A stretch of DNA of 64,000 nucleotides from Campylorhamphus procurvoides (Eukaryota; Chordata; Aves; Passeriformes; Dendrocolaptidae): NCBI GenBank assembly GCA_013396655.1, contig WBMV01000270.1, positions 797,609 through 861,608 of the forward strand. Reading direction: 5' to 3'. Under the pieces are notes generated by a model that worked only from the letters and a program-made list of their open reading frames with translations, was not told the origin of the DNA and searched no databases. The translations under genes and the position numbers were made by a program. This document shows positions 1 to 11,300 of this stretch, one piece after another; position 1 is the stretch's first letter, and each line of letters opens with the position of its first letter.

Positions 1-16
1 TGGTTTTGGCGGGCGG

Positions 17-42
17 TTTGTTGGTTGGTTGGTTGGTTGTTG
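17..42. repeat. (TTGG)n simple repeat
   Basis: A short run of TTGG/GGTT units, followed by a run of eight G. Directly visible; no function implied. Confidence 0.85.
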
Positions 43-2252
43 GGGGGGGTCAAATTATTTTTTTACAGCAGTCACTTTTTGCATGTTTTCAAGAAAAAAT
101 AGCTCCTGAGCAGCCCAGTACTTCCCAGTCACACAAAAAAGTTAATGACAATTATTGCTAATCCTGTTATTTGGCTTCTGGGGAGAGGATGCTTGTACCA
201 ATACCTGTGCTGCAGTTTGGGAAGAACATATCAGGGTTGCTGATCTACTTCATAAAGTGCCTGATCTTGTAATTCATCAGAAGACGATCCAAAAATCTGA
301 AGAATGTGCCTGGGATGTAACTTATCAGCAGACACCAAACACATTCCAAAAATGTACCCCTGAAAGTACCTCTTTAGCATGGACAAACCTGCCCTGCATA
401 CACATTCTTTTAGCTCTTCTTTACTAATAGTGAAGGAACATGTTAAAGAATCAGCAGTGAGTGCAGCTGATCTTACTGGCCAAGAAAGCCTTACTCCCCG
501 TGCCCTTTCTTCCTCTCTTCCTTATACACGTGTTCCTGTCCCCTCAAGCACCCATCCTTCCTTGTTCAGTTATAACAGGCTTTGCTGTAGGTTGATGTGA
601 TCCATCCACATTTTGCTGGCTAAAAGTGGCTCCCAGAAAGACCTCATTAGCTCTGGAGCTAGCATGGTGCAAGCATGAGGAGTGAGTGCTTAGTGCTGGG
701 GCAGAAAGGAAGGGTGGGAAGGGCAGGGAGAAGCACATACATCAGCTGTGGTGGGGTGTTAATTCAGCTGCCTAGAGCTGTGAAACCATCCTTCGAAGCT
801 GAACAGTCTGTCTTGCAACCAAAGTCAGTGTAAATACTAATCAGTAACGTTCTATAAACTGTGGTTAACCCTAGTGCTACAATTACTAATGTAAGCAAAA
901 ACGGGAAGGTAATATTCAAGTCTTCCTTTGCTGCAGATATACCACTGATAATACAGTAATATGCAGTTGAAACATAATTGGAACACTAAGGAAAGCTTGA
1001 GTTATTTATAGTATTTAATAATTTAATAGTACAAAGTGCATTAATTGTAGTAGTATTCATTTTTCTTTTTAATTTAATTATTATTTCTCTTTCTTAATTA
1101 ATAATGCAAGAGTGTATTTTTGTATAACACTTTTTTTTTCCTAATTCTCATTTTGCACCAGAATTTAATCAAGATCTTCCTTTTGTTCATAAAAAATACA
1201 TACATACCTACATACAACATTCTGAAAAATTGCCTGAGATTCTACGCATTATAATCTGTGGGATCCCTGTGAGACTCATAAAGGGGATCTTATAACTAAA
1301 TGTTTATTTTTTACACTCTTATGCTCACAACCCTCAGGTAAAAACAGGGAGGTTTTTTTCTCCCACTAGAGCTGAGGTGTTAAAGTCTGTATTCAAAAAC
1401 AATATTTAAGAGCATGGGTCTCACTAGCTGACTGGCCTAGCATGCTCAGAAAAGCTTTTGTGGAACAAAACACCGAACTTTTGCCAAATCGAAGGCAATC
1501 TTCCTTACTACTGAACTTTGTTGTCTTACTAAGATTGCAATAAGGAGTTCTGTCAAAGATGGGTTTAGAGTACTCTGTTGAGTGTGAAGGAAGATTTTCA
1601 TATAAGAGAAGTTTTGAATGTAGGTCACAGGAGGGCAGAAAAAATATAAAATAGCTGCAGATGGATGATAGCTTTTATGGCTATGGAAAATGAAAGCTGT
1701 AATGTTTTGGGAAAAAAATTGAAATAAAAACCAAGCTTAAATTAAGACAGGAGAGACTAGGCATTCTTCTGGAAAAATAAAGGAGGTACTCCATAGGTTA
1801 GCTTAGCATTACTCTAAGAACAAGTTGTTGCTGTTACTTAGAAAGCCAGCATGGTGACAGCCTGTGTACCTATTTGAAATGTATAACACACAAAAAAAGA
1901 ATCTGTTTTAAGGTTAAGTACAAAATAGGAAGAAATAAGATGCTGTTGTCTTTGTCTTATGGGCTTGCTTTGCTCTGTTAATGTTAATGTATGTCTCAGT
2001 GTTTCAGGTAATTTAGGAATATAATCATAGCTCTTAAGTTTTGTAACTCTCAAGTTTTGTAGCTTTCTTTTATATGAAATCAATTTGATGGAGATATTTA
2101 GTGGGGCATGCATTTTTTATGGCTAAGAAAGCAAATTTTAAATGGAAGTGTGTAAAGTGAGTAATAAATATTTTCCGAAGGAATTTATTCAACATAAAAG
2201 AAATTCTTGGTGGGACATCTAATTTCCTATGGTTACTGTAGGAGAGCAGCCT
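43..2252. other. Unique AT-rich non-coding stretch
   Basis: No recognisable repeat family or exon. It holds short open frames on both strands without splice context, an (ATAC)-like run near 1197-1217 and AT-rich segments near 1000-1130. Nothing else supported. Confidence 0.6.
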
Positions 2253-2274
2253 GGGGGTGGGGGGGGGGAGGGGG
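2253..2274 (+). other. G-rich tract, G-quadruplex-capable
   Basis: Runs of 5, 10 and 5 guanines are separated by single T and A bases. This satisfies the usual rule of four G3+ runs with short loops, because the 10-G run can supply two. It stands alone in AT-rich DNA. Confidence 0.7.
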
Positions 2275-2531
2275 CAGAAGTGAATTCATAACTGATGGCA
2301 TAGATAGAATGTGCTTTATTCAGATATGCCTTGTTCTGGGAGTTTGAAGTATCATTGGTAATGGGATAGAACTTCAGATCTGTGCATGATCTTCCCTAGG
2401 TCTATATGTGGTGTGCAGATACATGCATGAAAATGTTGACATCATTTCTTGAGAATGGTCTGAAGGTTGACCTCAGGGTCCACTCTTAGGGTGCTCAGAA
2501 ATGCTGTACATTCATACCCCACAGATGTCAT

Positions 2532-3580
2532 CAGAATCACAGAATATGTTGAGTTGAAAGGGACCCACAAGTATCATTGAGTCCAACTCCTGGTCCTGCA
2601 CAGGACCACCCCCACGTGTCACACTATGTGCCTGAGAGTATTGTCCAAATGTTCTGTCAGACCTCTTCCCTGGGGAGCTTGTTCCAGTGCCCAACCACCA
2701 CTGGGTGAAGAACCTCTTTCTAATATCCATCCTAAACCTCTCCTGACACTACTTCAGGCCATTCCCTTGGGTCTTGTCACTGGTCACCACAGAGAAGAGA
2801 TCAATGTCTGCCCCTCCTCTTCCTCTCATGAGGAATGAGGTCTCCCCTCAGTCTCCTCCAGGCTGAACAGACCAAGTGCCCTCAGCCACTCCTCATACAG
2901 CTTCCCATCAAGGCCCTTCACCACCTTCACTGCCCTCCTTTGGACACTGTCTAATAGCTTAATATCTTTCTTATATTGCAGTGCCCAAAACTACACAATA
3001 TTCAAGGTGTGGCCACCCCAGTGCAGAGCAGGGCAGGACAGTCCCCTCCCTCGAGTGGCTGGCGATGCTTTGCCTGATGCCCCCCAGGATACGGTTGGCC
3101 CTCCTGGCTGCCAGGGCACTGCTGAGTCATATTCAACTTGCCATTGACCAGGACACCCAGGTCCCGTTCAGTGGCATTGCTTTCCAGCATCTCATTTCCA
3201 AGTCTGTACAGACATCCAGGGTTGCCCCATCCCAGGTGCAAAGTCCGGCACTTTCCCTTGTTGAACTTCCTATGGTTGCTGATTGCCCAGCCCTCTGATT
3301 TATCGAGGTTTCTCTGCAGAACCTCCCTGCCTTTGAGGGAGTCAACAGTTCCTCCATGCTGTGACCAATAACAGTGTTGTCTTTCAGGTGTTTTTCAATA
3401 CTTCTCAGGAAAATCTCCTCCATAATTTTATCAGACACTAAAGTGAGACTGACAGTCCTGTAGTTTCTGGGTCCTCCTTCTTGCCCTTCTTGGAAACTGG
3501 GACAACATTCACCAGCTTCCAGCCAGCTGGGACCTCTCCAGACTCCCAAGACTGCTCACCAGCTTCATGCACAGCAAGGT
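2532..3580 (-). mobile_element. CR1 LINE fragment, 5'-truncated, with decayed ORF2
   Basis: Antisense CR1 retrotransposon. Its 3' end is at the low coordinate, where the plus strand reads AGAATCACAGAATATG, the complement of the CR1 tail. On the minus strand, around 3550-3400, there is a decayed start of the reverse transcriptase domain (a NYRTVSLTLVSDKIMEEI-like stretch). It then jumps by an internal deletion to the C-terminal RT region at about 3240-3000, with HLGWGNPGCLYRLG and ERDLGVLVNGKL. Frames shift between segments and stops interrupt them, so no active enzyme is encoded. CR1 is the dominant avian LINE and copies are typically 5'-truncated like this one. The 5' boundary is approximate. 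Confidence 0.93.
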
Positions 3581-4833
3581 ACAAAAAGGTGAAGAACACC
3601 AGACTTACAGCCTGTAGGAAGCCACTTTCCGACTGGGATGTAGATGGTTGCTCTGAGGATCTTAAAAGTCCTGTAAATCTCTGCTATTATTTTTATCTAA
3701 CTGTAAAGGCTATTATTGATAGGCAAAATAGACAACACACACTCATCTTACTTTCCAGATATAGTTTAATTCAATAAACCTGTTTACTTTTTCATGATGT
3801 AATAATTGACTTTTTATTTTAATTTTTATTATGGCATTTTATTAATAAAAATGATTTTATTAAATACATAGTGTGTAGAAAATTTGCGTTTAACTGTTTC
3901 TATTTTGCCAGTTCTATGAGTAATGTATTTTAAAAAAATATGTTTAAATATATGTGTTGTTTATATGTGCTATAATAATAAATTGTCCTTTTCAGGATAT
4001 TCAGAGTATTTAATTTAAAAAGTGAACTAGTTTTAAATGCCAGAATTGAAGACAGATATTATTACATAATCTTGAAAGAACAAAAATACTAAATACATGC
4101 AAATTGTCAGCAAGCAGCAATATATTAAAAAACAAAAAAAGTCTTGAACATATTTAGTTTTTTCGTTGGTTATTTTTGTTTGGTTTTGTTTGATGTGTTT
4201 CTTTTGTTGTTGTTGTTCTTCTTGTCCAGAATAATATGGTTCCAGCAGTTTTACAAATAACACTGTTTCCACTGCATTTCATCTTTCTTCTTTTCCCCTA
4301 GCAGTATTTCTTGTAATGCTTACACAAGCAAACAGTAACACCTTTGAAAAAAAAATTAACACAAAAACAACCAGAGGATGAATTTTTCCAGGGTATATTT
4401 CCATAAGCCCCTTTTCTAACGTCTCACTGTCCCCTGAGAAAGGGGAGGTCTTGCTCCTCCTGTGCTCACAGGACCTCATTGCACCGTTGGCTGCCACACA
4501 GTCCTTTCTCTTTCCCTTCTTGCTTTAATGCTCATCAGTCCCCTCCTCAAGCTAACTCACTAGGCTAGAACTCACTAGATTGGAGTCTCTCAAGCAGACA
4601 ATGTTCTTTTTTTCTGTGCTTGTGTGCTGTGTTACTGAGTGGAATAGGTGGAATACGTCACAGAGGAGTCCCAAATGCTACCTACATCGTGGGAGCAGGT
4701 GCTAGGGAATACAGAGGAGAGGAAAGACAAGGAGTGTTTTCCCTTTTCAGTGGTGAGGAGTGATTTCATCAGCTCACCCTGCTTAATGTCACTTCATGCT
4801 CCAAGTCATTTTAGTGAAAAAAGAAAGGGCTTC

Positions 4834-4854
4834 TTTTTTTTTTTTTTTTTTTTT
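4834..4854. repeat. Poly-T tract (21 nt)
   Basis: Uninterrupted T run. It may be an old A-tail on the minus strand or simple slippage; no target-site duplication is apparent. Confidence 0.8.
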
Positions 4855-5103
4855 GCTGGGTCAATTAGAGTGAAGACAGATAGAAAGGGGAGCTCCTAGA
4901 GGGACCATAACCTGGGTGACTCCCAGCAAAATGCTGCCCATGATTAAAAATCATGTAGGTATTGTGTTGATATGATATTTAATATGGTACTAAATTAATC
5001 AATAAGAAGTTTCAGAAATTGTTCAACTTTATCTTGAAATGATTTATCTGGAGATACTGTAATGGAGACATTTTACAACATGGAATGTTTGGGGTTTTTT
5101 GTC

Positions 5104-5155
5104 AGTGTTGTTTTGGTTTTTTTCTGTTTGTTTTCTTGTTTGTTTGTTTGTTTTT
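5104..5155. repeat. (GTTT)n simple repeat
   Basis: Interrupted GTTT/TGTT units with T-runs; the cleanest part is at about 5136-5152. Confidence 0.8.
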
Positions 5156-5627
5156 AATGAGGGTCTCCCACATTTCCTGACAGGGTTGATTTTTAGCTCT
5201 CTGAGATTCTCTCAGTGCATATGCTAACAGCATCAGCTCTTCATAGCAGCCTAAAGAAGTTTTGAGGACTAAGCAAGTCTTCTCCCAGCAGTCTCACTAC
5301 CTACTGAGGCACAATGAGCATCTACCAGGCTGGATAATACTGAACCAACTACATAGCTGGTGTTCAGAGCAACTATAAAATTGAAATTGCAAGAAAACAA
5401 AACTGTTTTTCAGTGTCTCTAGCTTCTATTCCACATAGAATGACATGGCTTGTTCCTTCCACCAAGTGTGCTAGAAACTGCAGCTCCTTTGTCTGCTCCT
5501 GAACTGGTCTCTCATCACTGCTCAAGATGAAGGCCTGTATAACTGCAGGCAGTGCTAAAGGTATACATCGGTGAAGACATGAAAACAAGCTAAGCAGACG
5601 AAGTGTTACTTTGTTCAGAGTTCTCTT

Positions 5628-5995
5628 GGAACTTTGTTCTCTTGGAAAAAAGAAGGTTTTGGGGTGATCTAGTTGCAGTGTTCCAGTACCCAAAGGGAGC
5701 CTACAAGAGATATGGAGAGGGACTATTTACTAGAGTGTGTAGCGACAGGACAAGGGAGAATAGATTCAGTCTGAAAGATTGAATACTAGAATATTAGATA
5801 CCAGAAAAAATCTTTACTGTGAGGGTGGTGAGGCACTGGAACAGGTTGCCCTGATACGTTGTGAAGGCCCCCATCTCTGGAAGAATTTAGGGCCAGGCTG
5901 GATGAAGCTCTGAGCAACCTGGTCTAGGGAAAGGTGTCCTGGCCCATGGAAGGAGGCTAGAACTATATGATCCTTAAGGTCTCTTCCAACACAAA
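5628..5995 (+). mobile_element. CR1 LINE 3' fragment, sense
   Basis: Sense-strand CR1 3' end. Recognisable landmarks in order are a CTTGGAAAAAAGAAGG stretch, GGGAGCCTACAAGAGATATG, CTTTACTGTGAGGGTGGTG, CACTGGAACAGGTTGCCC, CAACCTGGTCTAG, and GGTCTCTTCCAACACAAACC at the 3' end. The usual ATTCTATG octamer tail is missing and is replaced directly by a pyrimidine microsatellite. The 5' truncation point, near 5628, is approximate. Confidence 0.93.
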
Positions 5996-6085
5996 CCTCT
6001 TCTCTTCTCTTCTCTCCTCTCCTCTCCTCTTCTCTTCTCTTCTCTCCTCTCCTCTCCTCTCCTCTCTTTTCTCTTCTCTTCTCCC
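5996..6085. repeat. Pentameric pyrimidine microsatellite with 30-bp higher-order unit
   Basis: A 90-nt tract containing only C and T on the plus strand. From 6001 it reads as pentamers: TCTCT x3, CCTCT x3, TCTCT x3, CCTCT x4. Positions 6001-6030 and 6031-6060 are identical, so a 30-bp block was duplicated. It begins exactly where the CR1 3' tail should be. The apparent Arg/Glu-rich minus-strand frame here is only the translated repeat. Confidence 0.95.
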
Positions 6086-6290
6086 ACCCCACTGAAGATC
6101 TGAACACACAGGTTTTTATTTCTTTATAATCTGTTCTCTCCTCCCATTTGCCTAAAAGGATGTTTTGGAGGGAGGTTGTGTTGGAGCTTTGGGTAGCAGT
6201 GGGGACACAGCGTGGTGGGGCAGGAGCTGCTGTGCTNCCCCTCCCCTCCCCTCTTAGTCTATCCTATCCTTTTCCTTTCTAGGAAGAAGG
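6086..6290. other. Unclassified GC-richer spacer with one ambiguous base
   Basis: Lies between two CR1 fragments and includes a G-rich part at 6169-6232. The single N of the window is at 6237, just before short CCCCT units, suggesting local sequencing or assembly uncertainty. I cannot assign it to a repeat family. Confidence 0.6.
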
Positions 6291-6405
6291 TAAATGCCCC
6301 ATTCCTCGCAGTGTTTAGGAGACGTTTGGACAATGTCATTAATGATATACTATAAGTTTTGGTCAGACAGTTGGACTCGATTATCGTTGTAGGTCCTTCC
6401 CAGCT
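6291..6405 (+). mobile_element. CR1 LINE 3' fragment, different subfamily
   Basis: Sense CR1 tail of a different type from the neighbour at 5628: TGCCCCATTCCTCGCAGTG, TTTAGGAGACGTTTGGACA, and GTTGGACTCGATTATCGTTG followed by GTAGGTCCTTCCCAGCTG. The GTTGGACTCGAT motif near the 3' end is characteristic of CR1. Only about 115 bp remain. Confidence 0.88.
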
Positions 6406-6959
6406 GAAGTAGAAAATAAATAAAACAAAGCAACAGTTTAGAGTAACTAATCACCTGAGTCTTCTCTGGCTGTCTGGGTCCTTGCACAATGGGCTGTATA
6501 AAGGGGACCTGCTCTGGACAGCCCCTTGGCCCCTGCCAGCTGCACAGAAGGCACAAGAAAAGGCTAGGTTTATAAGCAGACATATCTTCCAGATCTAAAA
6601 ACATTAATTTTGCATTGATGAAATACTGTTCAAAAATGAGCAGTTTTCTCTTGTAAAGGAAAGTAACAAGTTACAATTATTTAAAAGGATATTAAAGCTA
6701 CCAAGAAGTGCATGTTTCCAGAGACTGTAAGCAATGTCACTCATGGCTGTCAGACACCTTAAATATGTGTGATTAGGCTTGAATGAGAAGAATGACAGGT
6801 GTGGCTTTTTAAATTAAAAAACTCAGTGACTTTTCAGGATTGGAAAGATAAGATCCAGTACTTTGTCATTGAACAAGAGTTATTTTTCTGTGTGCCTGGT
6901 TGAAAGGAAAAGTGAATGAAGAGAGAACGACAAGCTCAAAACCCAGATCCTTCTCTTAG
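6406..6959. other. Unique non-coding stretch
   Basis: AT-rich DNA between the CR1 cluster and candidate exon 1. No repeat family recognised. Confidence 0.55.
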
Positions 6960-7181
6960 CTTACTGAGTTGGAAAAAAAGAACAGTTATGAAGAAGAGAT
7001 GCTACTACTATATCAGATTGCAAAGAACACAAAAGAATGTTTTCTGAGGACAGATAACAAAGTCACCTTGCCAATGTTTTTTGAAAACATTATGTTTTCA
7101 TTTTACGAGGCAGATGCTTCCAAAGAATGTCAAAGCCACTTTCAGCTACTTCTTCAGTGGCTACATAAAACCAGCATCTAA
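6960..7181 (+). CDS. Candidate terminal coding exon, unrecognised protein
   Basis: Seen: the sequence TCCTTCTCTTAG, a fair splice acceptor, ends at 6959. Directly after it an open frame runs in phase 0 for 73 codons, from LTELEKKNSYEEEM to LLLQWLHKTSI, then a TAA at 7179-7181. The peptide is acidic at its start and then rich in amphipathic helix-like segments (VTLPMFFENIMFSFYEADAS), which reads more like globular protein than random translation. No strong splice donor lies inside, so it would be a last exon, but I see no AATAAA within about 400 bp downstream. I do not recognise the protein. Open frames of this length occur by chance many times in 64 kb, so it may be fortuitous. Confidence 0.27.
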   Translation, partial: LTELEKKNSYEEEMLLLYQIAKNTKECFLRTDNKVTLPMFFENIMFSFYEADASKECQSHFQLLLQWLHKTSI

Positions 7182-7769
7182 TCACAGACAGACTGAGCTA
7201 ACCATGTTAAAAAAGCACAAGCCCCAATTTCTTGAGCTGCATTTAGTTTCAGATTGCACTATTTGCGTAAGGCAAATATGAAGACTTTTACTTAAGTAAT
7301 TCCTAATGTTGTAATTTTGTTAGTGCTTCTCTACTTTACCCAAGCTAGGGCATACTCTCCAAGTAGCCTAGGCTTAAACCAGTCCCAGTTTCTGATCAAG
7401 GCCCAGATATTTGGATAGGCTCTGGTTTGCTGCATAATTAACAATACATTCAGAGTCAGTAGGCATATACATCTTTCTTGTAGCCTGTCCATACCAGTCA
7501 GGCCAAATGCTAAGCAGCAACAAAAATCATAGTAATTTGTTGTTAATTGTAGCCTTGAGTGGGAGGTGGAGGTGGCAGAAGCTGAAAGACAAAGAAGTGG
7601 TCAGGAGAGAATGAGGTGCAGAAGGGCTGTGGTGACATGGCCCTGCAAAACTCACACTGATGCAAATGCACCACAGGACTCTTAGTAACCATGGTCTACC
7701 CTTTGGATCTCTAGCTTTGCACCAGCAAAGTTTTCTATATAGCCTTAGCCACAGCTCTGTAGTTGTCAC
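7182..7769. other. Unique non-coding stretch
   Basis: No repeat family recognised. Open frames on both strands lack splice context. Confidence 0.55.
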
Positions 7770-8394
7770 CACTGTAAGGACATCAGTGTGCCCTTGTTAC
7801 CAAGAAGTCCAATGGTATCCTGGGGTGCATTGCAAGAGCATTGCCATCAGATTGAGGGACATGATCCTGCCCCTCTACTGAGCCCTAATGAGGCTGCATC
7901 TGTAGTCTGTGTTTAGTTCTGGGCTCCTCAGTGCAAGAGAGACATGGAATTCCTGGAGTGGGTCCAGTGTCAGGCAACAAGGATGATTAGGATACTGGAG
8001 CATCTCCCATCAAGCTGAGGGAGCTGGGCCTGTTCAGCCTCAAGAAGAGATGACTGAGAGGGGACCTCACCAATGTCTACAGGTACCTGAAGGGAGGGTG
8101 TCAGGAGGATGGAGCCAGGCTCTTCTTGGTGGTGCCAAGCAATAGCACAAGAGGCAATGGGCAGAAACTGATGCACAGGAAGTTCCACTAGAATATGAGT
8201 AAGAATTCTTTACAGTGACTGTATACTGGAACAGATAACCCAGTAGATTGTGGAGTTTCTCTCACTGGTTTATACAAGAATTGTCTGGATGCAATCTTGT
8301 GCAACATGCTCTAGGATGACTTTACTTGAGTAGGGAGTTTGGACAAGATGACCCTGTTGTCTCTTCCAACCTGTCCCACTCTGTGATTCTGTGT
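7770..8394 (+). mobile_element. CR1 LINE 3' fragment, sense
   Basis: Begins near a TCAGTGTGCCC motif equivalent to the CR1 ORF2 C-terminal region. It continues through AAGTCCAATGGTATCCTGGG, GACATGATCCTGCCCCTCTA, CAGCCTCAAGAAGAGATGAC and CTCTTCCAACCTGTCCC, and ends in CTGTGATTCTGTG (8381-8393), an intact octamer-type tail. Several stops and frameshifts break the ORF2 remnant. It is the longest sense CR1 copy in the window with its tail preserved. Confidence 0.93.
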
Positions 8395-11300
8395 TTCTTT
8401 GAAAGGAAACACAAATCTACCACCTTAAATACCTAGAACCAGGACAGCACCCCCTTGGGAGGATGTGCCTTAACGTTTCCACCTATTTTGGAGTGAAAAC
8501 AGGTATCTCCTTCTGTGACAGCCAGGCAGACCAAGAAAATAGATTGAAGACAGATAAACAATAGATTATTCTTTAACTATGTGATAGCGTAGAATATCAG
8601 AAAGTATTTGGAATTTCCTTGGTCAGAGACACCATGTGGCCACACATAAAAACAACTCCTTTCCAATCAAGTTTTGCAACAGCATCATCTCAGCTGAAAA
8701 AGGAGATAGTAAGATAAGGGCAAAACACAAAAAATTTAGTCTATATGAATATATAATTTTAGCATGGGTGCAATCTGGAAAAATATATGTTTCAACCAGA
8801 TGATGCATATTTGAAAGATGATGGATAACATTACTGCACAGGTTTGCTTCCTCTGCAGAAGCCATCCTGTAATTTTCTATGTTTTCATGTGTGTTAGCAG
8901 CATAAACATTGCAAGAATTTTATTCTAAAATTATTAGAATAATTGTTATTAAATGTCTCAGTTTGCATGCTGTCTTATGCTTTACAGTCCACTGCAGACA
9001 CCTCTACATGAATTTCACTAGGTGTTATCTCAAATTTTGCTCCTCTGTGCAAAATAAGTTTTCTATTTATTGAAGTAAAAGAATGTTTTTTCTTTCCAAG
9101 AGTTTAACGGTTACCATAGCAGTTTTCATGCAAGTAGAGCAAACTTGGATAAAACTGATGTAAAGATGATGTTTTTATCAACTTCAGGTCTACGTCTGTA
9201 CAGCACAATTAAAAAGGTTTAGATATTTTGACCTTTTTTTCCTAGTATTTACTATGTGATAAATATTTGGGATAAAAGATGACTAGCATGTGAAAAGATA
9301 CATCAGGACATTAACTATAGCTGTGATTGATTGATTTAACTTACACTGGTTACTAGAAAGTGCTTTAAAAATTTTGGTAGCAGTAGGGTTAGTTTCTATA
9401 GGAAGTTTGTAAGAAAATGGAAGATTATTTGTCTTAAAATTGCTGCATAAATGTTATCTGTTATTTGACATCAAATCTCTGAGATGCTTTATAAATTTCT
9501 AATATCTTCTTCAAAGAATTACTATCTTCTAGCAGCCTAGATCAAAGAGTCTGCATTTGACTGTAAAATTGGGAAAGACAGTCACCAAAACTCAGATGTG
9601 TATCATTCCTTTGCTGAAAAATAATCTACTCAATGCACTATTACGTTCTTTTGCTGACAAACAGATTCTCACATGGTAGATAATTTACTTCAAAATAGAA
9701 ACGTTGATCCATTACCTAAAATAGACCACATTTTCAGATCAAGTCCTCCTCCTTATTTTAATTTTAGTGTTTATTATTGGTGCTAGCAGTTTTACTTAGG
9801 TTGGTTTTGTGGCTGAACCCCACATGCATGTGACTTCTGGCAAAAATATCTCCTGGCAAAAAATTACAAAAATGGAGACCAGCCAAAGCTAGAGTGAAAA
9901 TACCTTCTATGTACAGACACTAAGTGAGGAAAGTGAGTCAGTCTGGAGAGGAAAATTTAGGGAGCAAGGGACGCAGTTCTGCAAAATAATGATATTGTAG
10001 TGTCTAGAAATCTTTTCTAGCACATCTGCAGCTTTGACTTGGTAGAAGAGAATGAGCAGTAACCATAATTTATGGCTTCTGGATTTATCTCCTAATCTTG
10101 ACTCTAGAAATAGATTGTACTTGCTCTAACATATACCCACCTACCGAAGATAGTCACAGCAGACCACCGTTTCAGTACAAATAGTGGAAAGATATGTCTT
10201 ATCTATCATGGCCAAAATTTCTCAACTTTCTTCTAAACACATTTTCATTCATTCCCTCTGTGGCTCTCCATCTTTGAATTACTATTCTAGTTTGGGAGCT
10301 TCAAGTATGTGCAGTTATTATGTTGGATCTGTGGTGAGGACATGAATACTTTCTAACCATTCACCTTCTCAAATTTTGGTGATTGGCCTTTTCAGACACT
10401 CTGTTAAGCAAACTAGCTGGTTAATCAGAATTAGCATAGTGAGATCATGAAGCAGTTCAACTGTGCATGAAGAAAGACTGATAATACTGGTATGTTAGTA
10501 CAAGGATATTGAATTAAGTGTTCCATGTTGTAGGAAGCAAATAAAACTGTTGATTTCTTCATTGATCCCCAAACTCTTTCCTTTTCTTGTAACCTGTCAA
10601 TTATTATCAAGCTCTAAAGGCAAATGAATGAGCCAACTTTCTTCAGGCTCTAGCAGAAGAGAATGACAGCTCTTTCCAACAACTGTCCCTCATAGTCTTA
10701 GTGGTCATGTTACTGATTAACAGCCCATATGCAATAGCTTCAGGTTAGTCATCTGAATTATTCTGTGTCTTTAGCATGCATCTTAGACTTTAACTTCACT
10801 CTGATTGCTTTATTTGTTATTAAAGCATTTGCTTTCAATATTGATGCAAATATAATCATCTTGCTGAAAAATAGTTTACTGATGTGAAGGTGACCAATGA
10901 ATCCCTGACTGTTTAAGGCAGTAGAAAGGGGGTGGGAGAAAGAAAAGGCTGGGAAATAGAAAGGCTTGCAAAGATGAAGAAGATATGAAAGGGATATGAT
11001 GAAAATCTGTGGATGGGAAACAGGACTAGAATAGTGGTAGACATGGCTGAGCACTGGCAGCCTATGGAGTGAATTCTTTGAAGAAGAAGGGAGTTGGTCA
11101 ATGGTACCCATTTTACCTGATCTATTGTTGCTACAGGGAAAGGAGCAGCAGCAGAGAGGATGGGGTTTATTGAATGTATGTGCTACCTCCACTTTTCAAA
11201 AACCATGCTTCTGCATGAAAGTCCTACAGGCCCCTGGAAGATCTGTCTCCACCTATAGATAAACTATATAGCTGTCTGGTCTTAAATACTCTTACTTGAT

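Larger units (their letters stand above)
3581..5627. other. Unique AT-rich stretch with simple repeats
   Basis: Very AT-rich from 3780 to 4200. It carries a short (TTG)n at 4204-4217, a 21-nt T run at 4834-4854 and an interrupted (GTTT)n at 5104-5155. An open minus-strand frame at 5372-5627 is discussed under rejected items. No TTTATT lies just after the T run, so it does not look like the tail of an antisense retrocopy. Confidence 0.6.

Noticed and set aside
3133..3549. 138-codon minus-strand frame that could be called a gene
   Set aside because: It is decayed CR1 ORF2 with frame jumps, not a host gene.
5372..5627. Protein-like open frame on the minus strand after a TTCTTTTTTCCAAG acceptor-like sequence
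   Set aside because: The acceptor-like pyrimidine run is itself antisense CR1 sequence, so the exon would depend on the transposon. The frame length is within chance expectation and I recognise no family.
5814..6107. Arg/Glu-rich open frame on the minus strand
   Set aside because: It is the translation of the pentameric microsatellite and of antisense CR1 tail.
10758..11192. 144-codon minus-strand frame, the longest in the window
   Set aside because: Low-complexity Ser/Phe/Leu/His-rich translation of a purine-rich strand; an overlapping frame is also open.
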